DNA from: Gemmatimonadota bacterium
GTDB taxonomy: Bacteria > Gemmatimonadota > Gemmatimonadetes > Gemmatimonadales > GWC2-71-9
Reading direction: 5' to 3'
DNA length: 64,000 nucleotides
Assembly: GCA_003222135.1 (NCBI GenBank)
Contig: QHUM01000041.1
Coordinates: 51,583 to 115,582, forward strand
Of this stretch, positions 53,866 to 60,958 are shown piece by piece. The first letter of the stretch is position 1. Each line of letters begins with the position of its first letter. The translations under genes and the position numbers were made by a program. A model generated the notes under the pieces. The model was not told the origin of the DNA and made no database searches. It was given only the letters and a program-made list of their open reading frames with translations.

Positions 53866-55701
53866 CTACCCGAACACCTCCAGCGCCACCTCGACCCGCC
53901 CGAACGGCGCGCTCACCTGCACGCCTTGCACGCCCCCCTTCACTTGCTCGAACATCTCGCGGGCGATCTTCACCCCCTCGGCGAGCGCGGCTTCCTTGCC
54001 TTTCTCCTGCGCCTGGCGCATCCGGGCGAGCACCGAATCGGGAACGGACACGCCCGGTACTTCGTTCGCGAGAAACTCGGCGTTGCGCAGCGAGAGCAGC
54101 GGCCAGATCCCCGCCACGATCGGGATCTTGAACTGCTCGACGCGCTTCAAGAACGCCGCGAGCTGCTGGGGATCGAACACGGGCTGTGTGACGGCGAACT
54201 CCGCCCCCGCGTCCACCTTCCACGCGAACCGCGACAGCTCGCGGTCCAGGTCGACGGCGCCCGGATTCACGCCGACGCCTATCGCCCACTGCGTGGGGGC
54301 GCCGATCGGGTTGTTCCCGGGATCGAGCCCGTGGTTCAGCCGGAACACGAGATTGGTGAGCCCGATCGAGTCGATGTCGAACACCGCCGTCGCCTCAGGG
54401 TACGGCCCCATCTTGGGCGGGTCGCCCGTGATAATGAGGATGTTGCGCAGTCCCGCGGCGTGCGCGCCCAGGATGTCCGACAGCATCCCGAGCAGGTTGC
54501 GGTCGCGGCAACAGTAGTGGATCACGGTCTCGATCCCCACTTCCCTTTGAATCAGGATGGCCGAGGGGAGCACTCCCATCCGGCTCTGCGCGCGCGGGCC
54601 GTCCGGGACGTTGACCGCGTCCACCCCGGCCGCCTTCAACGCCCGGCACTGCGCGAGCATCGGGGTCGCATCCACGCCCTTGGGCGGGACGATTTCGACG
54701 CTGGTCACGAGCTCCCCCCGCGCCAGCTTGGCGCCCCAGCGCGAGCGAGCGGCGAGCGGTACTTCCGCGACTCCGGCGGGCGCGGCGATCGTGTCGCGTG
54801 ACACCACGGCAGGCTGATGGCGCGGCACGACGCTCGCGACGTAATCGCGGATCTTCTTGATGTGCTCGGGGGTCGTGCCGCAGCACCCTCCGACCAGGCG
54901 GGCCCCGGCCTCGATCATGCGCCGCGCGTAGCTCGCCATGTACTCGGGGGAGGCGAGGTAGATCTTGCGGTCGCCTACGTCGCGCGGCAGCCCCGCGTTC
55001 GGAACCCCGGAGATCGGGCGGTCGGTCACCTTCACCATCTTCTCGACGGCCTCGAGCACTCCGGCGGGTCCCACTGAGCAGTTCACGCCGATCACGTCCG
55101 CGCCCCACTCGGTGAGCTGCCGCGCGAACGTCTCCGGTCCCGTGCCGTAGTGGGTCAGTCCGTCGTCGCCGATCGTCATCTGCGCGATGACCGGGAGGTC
55201 GGACAGGCTCTGCACCGCGCGGAGCGCGGCGTGCAGCTCCTCCACGTCGGAGAACGTCTCGAGGATGAACCCGTCCACCCCGCCCGCGAGCAGGCCCTTC
55301 ACCTGGCGCGAGAAGTGGGCGCACGCCTCGTCGCGCGCCAACGCTCCGAAGGGCTCGATCCGCACGCCGAGCGGCCCGATCGCCCCCACGACGCTGGCGC
55401 GCCCGGCTGCGGCGGCGCGCGCCAGCCGGGCCGCTGCCTGGTTGATCTGCTCGGTCTCGTCGGCCAGGCCGAAGCTCTTGAGCTTGAGGGGGTTCGCGCC
55501 GAAGGTGTTGGTCTCGAGGATTTCGGCGCCGGCGCGCACGTACGCCTCGTGGACCTCCTGCACGAGCTTCGGCTGCTTCAGGTTCAGCTCGTCGTAGCAG
55601 ACATTGAGGAGGAAACCCTTGGAGTACAGCATGGTGCCCATCGCCCCGTCGAGGACGTGGACCTTGCCGTCGTTCAAGAGATCGCGAAGGGTGATTGTCA
55701 T
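53866..55701 (-). CDS. Homocysteine S-methyltransferase/methylene-THF reductase fusion
   Basis: 611-aa two-domain enzyme (Bacillus YitJ type). Residues 1-290 are a homocysteine methyltransferase, with DGAMGTMLYSKG at the start and zinc ligands in GVNCSVGP and VGGCCGTTPEH. Residues about 315-611 are a methylenetetrahydrofolate reductase (SVEIVPPKG, NILIITGDPPK, EFAVTQPVFD). Together they would reduce methylene-THF and use a methyl donor to make methionine; S-methylmethionine or SAM is the donor in family relatives. ATG 55699-55701. The 5' flank is too short for me to identify a SAM riboswitch. Confidence 0.95.
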   Translation of the reverse strand: MTITLRDLLNDGKVHVLDGAMGTMLYSKGFLLNVCYDELNLKQPKLVQEVHEAYVRAGAEILETNTFGANPLKLKSFGLADETEQINQAAARLARAAAAGRASVVGAIGPLGVRIEPFGALARDEACAHFSRQVKGLLAGGVDGFILETFSDVEELHAALRAVQSLSDLPVIAQMTIGDDGLTHYGTGPETFARQLTEWGADVIGVNCSVGPAGVLEAVEKMVKVTDRPISGVPNAGLPRDVGDRKIYLASPEYMASYARRMIEAGARLVGGCCGTTPEHIKKIRDYVASVVPRHQPAVVSRDTIAAPAGVAEVPLAARSRWGAKLARGELVTSVEIVPPKGVDATPMLAQCRALKAAGVDAVNVPDGPRAQSRMGVLPSAILIQREVGIETVIHYCCRDRNLLGMLSDILGAHAAGLRNILIITGDPPKMGPYPEATAVFDIDSIGLTNLVFRLNHGLDPGNNPIGAPTQWAIGVGVNPGAVDLDRELSRFAWKVDAGAEFAVTQPVFDPQQLAAFLKRVEQFKIPIVAGIWPLLSLRNAEFLANEVPGVSVPDSVLARMRQAQEKGKEAALAEGVKIAREMFEQVKGGVQGVQVSAPFGRVEVALEVFG

Positions 55702-55841
55702 CCTGGCGTTTTAGCGAATTGTTTAACGTGGCTGCAATAGGCCGCAAATCACCACGTACTCGAGTTGTCCACGAAATTTAGATCAACGGCGTCGTGCCGC
55801 AAGCCGTATCTTTCTCCACCCGCCACCGGAGCTACGGACCC
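55702..55841. promoter_or_regulatory. Divergent intergenic region, MTHFR fusion/DUF2231
   Basis: 140 bases, clearly richer in A and T than its surroundings (55705-55795). It should hold both divergent promoters. Possible minus-strand elements include TTGCAG with CTAAAA 17 bases downstream, but both are weak. No riboswitch fold is evident. Confidence 0.4.
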
Positions 55842-56669
55842 GTGTCACTCGCCGCCCTGCATCCCCAGATCGTGCACTTCGTGATCGCCCTGCTCTTCGT
55901 GGGCGTGCTGCTGCGGTGTGTCTCCCTGACGGGGCGGGTCCCGTTCACGGGGCCCGCCGCCGCGCTGCTGCTGCTCGTCGGGACCGGCGCCGCCGTGCTG
56001 GCGGTGCAGTCGGGGACGGCGGCGCACGGGCCGGTGGAGCGCGTGCCGGGCGCGCGGGCCGCGGTAATGGAGCACGAGGAGTGGGGACAGCGCACGCGGA
56101 ACATCTTCCTGGTGGTGGCGGCGCTCGAGATCGCCGCGCTCGTGCCGGCGGTGAGCCGCTGGCGTAAATGGGTGCTGGCGGCCTCGGCCCTCGTGGGCCT
56201 CGGCGGTGCGGTCTCGCTGTACCAGGCGGCGGACTTGGGCGGCGATCTCGTGTACGCGTACGCCGGCGGCGTGGGCATCCGCTCGGGCGATCCCGCCGAC
56301 GTGGGTCGGCTGCTGGTGGCGGGGCTGTATCACCAGGCGATGCTCGAGCGCAAGGCGGGCAGGCCCGCCGATGCGGCGGGGCTCGTCGGCCAACTGGCCC
56401 AACGATATCCCGACGATACGAGCGCGCGGCTGCTGGCGGTCGAGTCGCTGATCGTCGACCAGCACGATGGCAAGGCGGCGCTGGCGGCGCTCAAATGGTT
56501 CCCTGCGGCACCCGACAGCCGCTTCCTACGGTTCCGGGTCGGGCTGCTGCGCGCCGACGCCTTCGCGGCGTCCGGGATGGCGGACTCGGCGAAAGCCCAG
56601 CTGCAGGCGATGGCCCGCGAGTTCTCGAACAACCGGGCGATCGAGGATCGCCTGGGCAAGCTCAAGTAG
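55842..56669 (+). CDS. DUF2231 membrane domain fused to TPR-like tail
   Basis: About 275 aa. The first 130 residues are a DUF2231-type domain: LAALHPQIVHFVIALLFVGVLL, then three further helices and MEHEEWGQRTRN between them. The C-terminal half is helical and TPR-like (YHQAMLERKAGRPADAAGLVGQL, LAVESLIVDQHDGKAALAAL). The DUF2231 His residues resemble haem-ligand positions in relatives, but this is not proven. I prefer GTG 55842 because the conserved part begins there; the frame extends to GTG 55794. It ends eight bases before cydA, so a role in bd-oxidase function is possible. Confidence 0.75.
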   Translation: MSLAALHPQIVHFVIALLFVGVLLRCVSLTGRVPFTGPAAALLLLVGTGAAVLAVQSGTAAHGPVERVPGARAAVMEHEEWGQRTRNIFLVVAALEIAALVPAVSRWRKWVLAASALVGLGGAVSLYQAADLGGDLVYAYAGGVGIRSGDPADVGRLLVAGLYHQAMLERKAGRPADAAGLVGQLAQRYPDDTSARLLAVESLIVDQHDGKAALAALKWFPAAPDSRFLRFRVGLLRADAFAASGMADSAKAQLQAMAREFSNNRAIEDRLGKLK

Positions 56670-56677
56670 GTTTCGGC

Positions 56678-58036
56678 ATGTCCGACCTTCTGGCGGCGCG
56701 CTCGCAAATGGGCGTGTCGCTCGCGTTCCACATCATCTTCGCCGTGGCGGGAATCGCCATGCCGGTGATGATGGTCGTGGCGGAGCACCGCTGGCAGGTG
56801 ACGGGGCACGCGATCTACCTGGATCTGGCGAAGCGCTGGTCGAAGGGGACGGCGATCCTCTTTGCGGTAGGCGCCGTGTCGGGGACGGTGCTGTCGTTCG
56901 AGCTGGGCCTCTTGTGGCCCGAGTTCATGCGGTTCGCGGGCCCCATCATCGGGATGCCGTTCTCGCTCGAAGGGTTCGCGTTCTTCACCGAAGCGATCTT
57001 CCTCGGCATCTACCTGTACGGCTGGGACCGCATTCCCCCGCGCGCGCACCTCGCCGCCGGCGGGATTGTCGCCCTCTCCGGTGCGGCGTCCGGCGTGTTC
57101 GTAGTCATCGCGAACGCATGGATGAACGCGCCGACCGGGTTCGAGCTGGTGCAGGGGCAGGCGGTCAACGTCGATCCTCTGGCCGCGATGGCGAACCCGG
57201 CGGCGCTGCCGCAGGCGCTCCACATGACGCTCGCCGCCTACGCCGCCACGGGCTTCGCGGTGGCCGGAATCCACGCGCTGTTGCTGCTCAAGGACCCCGC
57301 GAACGCGTTCCATCGCCGCGCCCTGGCAGTCGCGCTGATCGTCGGCGCGCCCGCCGCGGTGCTGCAGCCCATCTCAGGAGACTTGAGCGCCCGGCACCTG
57401 GCGCGGCACCAGCCCGTGAAGCTCGCCGCGGCGGAAGCCTTGTTCCAGACGCAGGCCGGCGCGCCGCTCACGCTGGGCGGCTGGCCGGACGTGGACCGGC
57501 GCGAGACACGGTTCGCAATCGACATCCCCGCCGGCCTCTCGCTCCTCGCCTTCCACGACCCGGGAGCGGTCGTCAAGGGGCTCGACGCCGCGCCGCGCGA
57601 CGAGTGGCCCAACGTTCCGGCGGTGCACCTCGCGTTTCAGCTCATGGTGGCGCTGGGCAGCTATCTGGCGCTGATCGCCCTGTGGGCCGGCTGGCGTGCC
57701 TGGCGCGGTGCCGATCTCGCCCATGATCGGTGGCTGCTGCGCGCGATCGTCCTCGCCGCGCCGATGGGGTTCATCGCGGTCGAGGCCGGCTGGATGGTGA
57801 CGGAGCTGGGCCGGCAGCCGTGGGTGATCTACGGCGTGCTCAAGACCGCGGACTCCGTCACGCCGATGCCGGGCCTGATCGTGCCCTTCCTCACCTTCAC
57901 GCTGCTGTACTGCTTCCTGGGTGCGATCGTCGTGTGGCTCCTGTACCGGCAGATCCTGCGTAGTCCGGAAATCCCGGAGTGGCGTGGGTTCTACATGCCG
58001 GGAGGCGGGAGTCGGGAGAGGGGAGACGCGGCGTGA
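56678..58036 (+). CDS. cydA: Cytochrome bd-type quinol oxidase subunit I
   Basis: 452-aa haem subunit that oxidises quinol and reduces oxygen at the membrane. His18 (SLAFHIIF, haem b595/d ligand), Glu98 (SLEGFAFFTEA) and His182 (ALHMTLAAYA, haem b558 ligand) align with the E. coli residues, and the Met ligand is in EAGWMVTELGRQPW. The quinol loop is short, as in cyanide-insensitive (CIO) bd oxidases. The C-terminal tail SRERGDAA is encoded by a GGGAG-rich repeat that lies just before cydB. Confidence 0.96.
   Translation: MSDLLAARSQMGVSLAFHIIFAVAGIAMPVMMVVAEHRWQVTGHAIYLDLAKRWSKGTAILFAVGAVSGTVLSFELGLLWPEFMRFAGPIIGMPFSLEGFAFFTEAIFLGIYLYGWDRIPPRAHLAAGGIVALSGAASGVFVVIANAWMNAPTGFELVQGQAVNVDPLAAMANPAALPQALHMTLAAYAATGFAVAGIHALLLLKDPANAFHRRALAVALIVGAPAAVLQPISGDLSARHLARHQPVKLAAAEALFQTQAGAPLTLGGWPDVDRRETRFAIDIPAGLSLLAFHDPGAVVKGLDAAPRDEWPNVPAVHLAFQLMVALGSYLALIALWAGWRAWRGADLAHDRWLLRAIVLAAPMGFIAVEAGWMVTELGRQPWVIYGVLKTADSVTPMPGLIVPFLTFTLLYCFLGAIVVWLLYRQILRSPEIPEWRGFYMPGGGSRERGDAA
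58000..58028 (+). repeat. GGGAG-rich repeat with four G-runs at the cydA/cydB junction
   Basis: Four runs of three or more G separated by three- or four-base loops (GGG-N4-GGG-N4-GGG-N3-GGGG), followed by GAGACG. This fits a G-quadruplex consensus on the coding strand, five bases before the cydB start. It shares the 14-base core CGGGAGAGGGGAGA with a block inside the Kgd gene at 63543-63611. Confidence 0.65.
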
Positions 58037-59082
58037 GCCTCGCCGACCTGCTCGCCGTCGTCATATTCGCGACGCTCAATGCCTATGCGGTGCTCGCGGG
58101 CGCGGACTTCGGCGGCGGCGTGTGGGCCCTGCTCGCGGGCGGCCCGCGGAAACAGCGCCAGGGCGAACTGATCGCGCACGCGATCGGGCCGGTGTGGGAG
58201 GCGAACCACGTGTGGCTGATCCTCGCGATCGTGTTGCTCTTCACCGGCTTCCCGGCGGCATTCGCCCGGCTCGGCATCGTGCTGCACATCCCCTTGTCGC
58301 TCGTCCTGATCGGGATCGTGCTGCGGGGGTCGGCCTTCACGTTCTGGCGCTACGGTGGGGACACGGATGCGGAGCAGCGTCACTGGGGCGTCACCTTCGC
58401 GGTCGCCAGCCTGATTACGCCGGTGCTGTTGGGTGTCACGGTGGGAGCCATCGCGTCGGGCGCGGTTTCCGGGCCCCGGGCCCCGGGCCCCGCGTTCTTC
58501 ACAGGCTACGTCGCGCCCTGGCTCACTCCCTTCGCGCTCAGCGTCGGCGTGTTCGCGCTCGTGGCGTTCGCATTCCTGGCGGCGGTCTACCTGACGCTCG
58601 AAGCGGAGGACAGGGAGCTGCAGGAGGACTTCCGCCGCCGCGCGCTCGGCGCGGGCGTCGCGCTGTTCGGCGCTGCGCTACTGGTGCTGGCGTTGTCGGG
58701 AGTTGGGGCCGGGGCCCCGCGGGTGCGTGCCGGACTGATCTTCGCGCCGTGGGCCGCGCCGCTCCATCTCCTCGCCGGCGTGGCCGCCGTCGTGGCGCTC
58801 GCCGCCCTGTGGCGTCGGCGGTACGGTGCGGCCCGCATCGCCGCTGCCTGCCAGGTGTCTCTCATCCTGTGGGGATGGGGCTTGAGCCAGTATCCCTACA
58901 TCCTGCCGCCCGACCTCACGGTCGCGGGCGCGGCGGCACCGGCGGTCACGCTGCGTCTCGTGCTCGGCGCGCTGGCGCTCGGCGCCGTGGTATTGTTGCC
59001 ATCGCTCTACTACCTGTTTCGGGTCTTCAAGAGTCGAACACCCGTTGCGCCACCCACCATGCCGCCAGCGCGCCCGCGATGA
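58033..59082 (+). CDS. cydB: Cytochrome bd-type quinol oxidase subunit II
   Basis: 349-aa partner of CydA with about eight helices. It opens LADLLAVVIFATLNAYAVLAGADFGGGVWALLAGG and has AIGPVWEANHVWLILAIVLLF, the CydB signature. The last helix ends VLLPSLYYLFRVFKSR. GTG 58033 overlaps the cydA stop (GTGA). Its final 56 bases overlap a small gene on the opposite strand. Confidence 0.96.
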   Translation: MSLADLLAVVIFATLNAYAVLAGADFGGGVWALLAGGPRKQRQGELIAHAIGPVWEANHVWLILAIVLLFTGFPAAFARLGIVLHIPLSLVLIGIVLRGSAFTFWRYGGDTDAEQRHWGVTFAVASLITPVLLGVTVGAIASGAVSGPRAPGPAFFTGYVAPWLTPFALSVGVFALVAFAFLAAVYLTLEAEDRELQEDFRRRALGAGVALFGAALLVLALSGVGAGAPRVRAGLIFAPWAAPLHLLAGVAAVVALAALWRRRYGAARIAAACQVSLILWGWGLSQYPYILPPDLTVAGAAAPAVTLRLVLGALALGAVVLLPSLYYLFRVFKSRTPVAPPTMPPARPR

Positions 59083-59179
59083 ATCCCAACAGCTGGCCCC
59101 AGACCCCGAGCACATGCCCAGCGAGCACGCCGACGACGGTGCCCACGACGAAGCTGACGAGCGCCTTGAGGAGCTTCAC
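59027..59179 (-). CDS. 50-aa membrane protein hidden under cydB
   Basis: Small frame read from my own translation: it starts VKLLKALVSFVVGTVVGVLA and continues with GHVLGVWGQLLGFIAGALAAWW. Two membrane helices separated by a Gly-His turn and an RVFDS tail. The GTG at 59177-59179 overlaps the stop of the upstream gene as it is transcribed (DUF167; GTGA), the same junction used by its neighbours. Its 3' end overlaps cydB by 56 bases, convergently. The N-terminal glycine-zipper-like helix resembles small ion-transporter-like proteins, but I assign no family. Confidence 0.75.
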   Translation of the reverse strand: MKLLKALVSFVVGTVVGVLAGHVLGVWGQLLGFIAGALAAWWVAQRVFDS

Positions 59180-59469
59180 GCGCGTTCCCCCCTCCCGTCT
59201 GCCAACAGTGTGTGGATCGCCGCGCCAGTCGCCAGCCCCGCCACTTGGACGATCTTGCGGCGACCGCCGGCGCCCGACACGATCGTCACGGCCCGGCGGG
59301 GCACGCCGAGCCGCTCCGCGAGGAAGCGGGTGAGCTCGGCGTTGGCCGCGCCGTCCACCGGAGGGGCGGCGATCCTGACTCTGATCCCGTCGCCGTGGCG
59401 GCCCGCGACTTCCGTGCGGCGGGCTCGCGGCGCGACGTGCACGACGATGCGGGCCGCGCTCAGACTCAC
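59176..59469 (-). CDS. DUF167/YggU-family protein
   Basis: 97-aa alpha/beta protein with the family pattern: VHVAPRARRTEVAGRHGDGIRVRIAAPPVDGAANAELTRFL (in parts) and GAGGRRKIVQVAG. Role unknown; E. coli YggU is encoded next to YggT, as here. GTG 59467-59469 overlaps the YggT stop. The order YggT-YggU is conserved across many bacteria, often near division or proline-synthesis genes. Confidence 0.93.
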   Translation of the reverse strand: MSLSAARIVVHVAPRARRTEVAGRHGDGIRVRIAAPPVDGAANAELTRFLAERLGVPRRAVTIVSGAGGRRKIVQVAGLATGAAIHTLLADGRGERA

Positions 59470-60035
59470 ACCACGCTGAGGAGCAGCTGCTTGAGCACCC
59501 AGAGGGCCAGCCAGGCTACCAGCGGGCTCCAATCGACGGCTCCCATGGGCGGCAGCACGCGGCGGATCGGTTCCACCAGCCAGTCGGTGAGGGCGTAGGC
59601 GGGCCGCATCCAGCGGGAGTACCGAAACGCGCCGAACCACGACCCGACGACTCGGACCATCAGAGCGGCGAACAGCACGCTGTAGACGGCGCCGATCAGG
59701 AACGCCAGCATCGCCCGCGGGCCTCCCCCGGCCGCCGCGGCCAGTCCGTAGAACGTCCCCATCGCCCAGTCCAAGAGCGACAGCAGCACCACGCCGGCGA
59801 TCGCGACGACCACGACGAGCCACCAGCCGGCGTTGACCGGGTTGCCGCCGAGCCGGACCAAGCGCCCTTCCACCGGGCGGATCACCGGATCGCTTGCGGC
59901 GCGCAGCATCCGGCCCAGCGTTCCGAAGGGCGACACGTGCCGGGCGCGCACCAGCCACGAGGCGGAGGCGATTGCCACGCTCAGCGCGAAGACGGCGAAG
60001 ACGGCGTAGCGGGCGAGAGCTCGGTAGTCGTGCAT
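59466..60035 (-). CDS. YggT-family membrane protein
   Basis: 189-aa protein with two YggT units. The second (PAYALTDWLVEPIRRVLPPMGAVDWSPLVAWLALWVL) carries the family's signature DPxxxPxRRxxPPxGxxDxSP in altered form. Four to five membrane helices. YggT proteins have been tied to osmotic tolerance and division-site assembly, without a defined reaction. ATG 60033-60035, five bases after the Kelch gene's stop. Confidence 0.92.
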   Translation of the reverse strand: MHDYRALARYAVFAVFALSVAIASASWLVRARHVSPFGTLGRMLRAASDPVIRPVEGRLVRLGGNPVNAGWWLVVVVAIAGVVLLSLLDWAMGTFYGLAAAAGGGPRAMLAFLIGAVYSVLFAALMVRVVGSWFGAFRYSRWMRPAYALTDWLVEPIRRVLPPMGAVDWSPLVAWLALWVLKQLLLSVV

Positions 60036-60040
60036 GGCTC

Positions 60041-60958
60041 TCAGGGCACGAACATTTCGACGACATCCGTCTGCGCGAACCCGGCCTTCGGGCCTCCGCC
60101 GATCACGTAGATCTTGCCGCTTAGCGTCGCGGCGCCCAGCCCGTGGCGCGCGGTCGGGAGCGGCGGTGCGCTGGTCCACCGATCCGTCGCGGGATCGTAC
60201 ACTTCGTGCTTGTCGAACACCGATGATCTGGTCTCGCCGCCGAAGGCGTGGATCTTCCCTTCGAGCACCGCCGCGGCGAGCCCGCCGCGCCGGCTGGGCA
60301 TGGGCGATTTCTTCGTCCAGCGGTTCGTCGCGGGATCGTAGGCTTCGACCAGATCATAGTTGCGGTCGGGGTTGAAGGGGCGCCCGCCGATCGCGTACAC
60401 CATGCTGCCGACCGCGGCCGCCGTGAGGTGATCGCGCGGGGTCGGGATGGGCGCGACGGTGGTCCAGCGATTGGTGGCGGGGTCGTAGATCGCGCTCGAG
60501 TCGACGAGCTTACGGCCGAGACCCCAGCCGCCCACGAGGACGAGCTTGCCGTTCACGACGCCCACGCCGGAGGCTCCGCGCGGCGACGGCAGCGGCGCCC
60601 GCGGCTCCCAGCGGTTCAGGTCCTCGCGGTAGATCCACAGCGTGTTCTCGGGGACGAACGTCGCCTCGGCGAGCCCGCCCACCGCGTAGAGCGTGTCCCC
60701 CGCCACCGCGAGCGGCATGTGATGCCGCGGTGCGGGCAAGTCGCCGATTCGCTCCCAACGGTTGGCCGCGGGATCGAACCGGAACGCCTTGGCGATCGGC
60801 TTGCCGGAGCGATCGAACCCGCCGGCGATGTAGATCTTACCGTGGACCACGGCCGCGCTGAGCTCCTGGATCGGCTCGGGGAGCGGCGTGGCAGGAGACC
60901 AGCGGCCGTCGGAGGTGAAGACCGATGTCGCGGCGACGAGCGTGAGCGCGAGGCGCAT
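60041..60958 (-). CDS. Secreted Kelch-repeat beta-propeller
   Basis: 305-aa exported protein (short signal sequence about residues 1-16). Six Kelch blades can be counted from their GG doublets: IYIAGGFD, LYAVGGLA, LVLVGGWG, VYAIGGRP, IHAFGGET and IYVIGGGP, each followed by a YDPATNRW-type strand. A six-bladed propeller is expected; it is a likely protein- or glycan-binding module and no catalytic residues are apparent. The ATG overlaps the Kgd stop by one base (TGATG). Confidence 0.93.
   Translation of the reverse strand: MRLALTLVAATSVFTSDGRWSPATPLPEPIQELSAAVVHGKIYIAGGFDRSGKPIAKAFRFDPAANRWERIGDLPAPRHHMPLAVAGDTLYAVGGLAEATFVPENTLWIYREDLNRWEPRAPLPSPRGASGVGVVNGKLVLVGGWGLGRKLVDSSAIYDPATNRWTTVAPIPTPRDHLTAAAVGSMVYAIGGRPFNPDRNYDLVEAYDPATNRWTKKSPMPSRRGGLAAAVLEGKIHAFGGETRSSVFDKHEVYDPATDRWTSAPPLPTARHGLGAATLSGKIYVIGGGPKAGFAQTDVVEMFVP

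Noticed and set aside
55702..55841. SAM or cobalamin riboswitch before the methyltransferase/MTHFR fusion
   Set aside because: The leader is too short for these classes and I could not find their conserved core or pairing.
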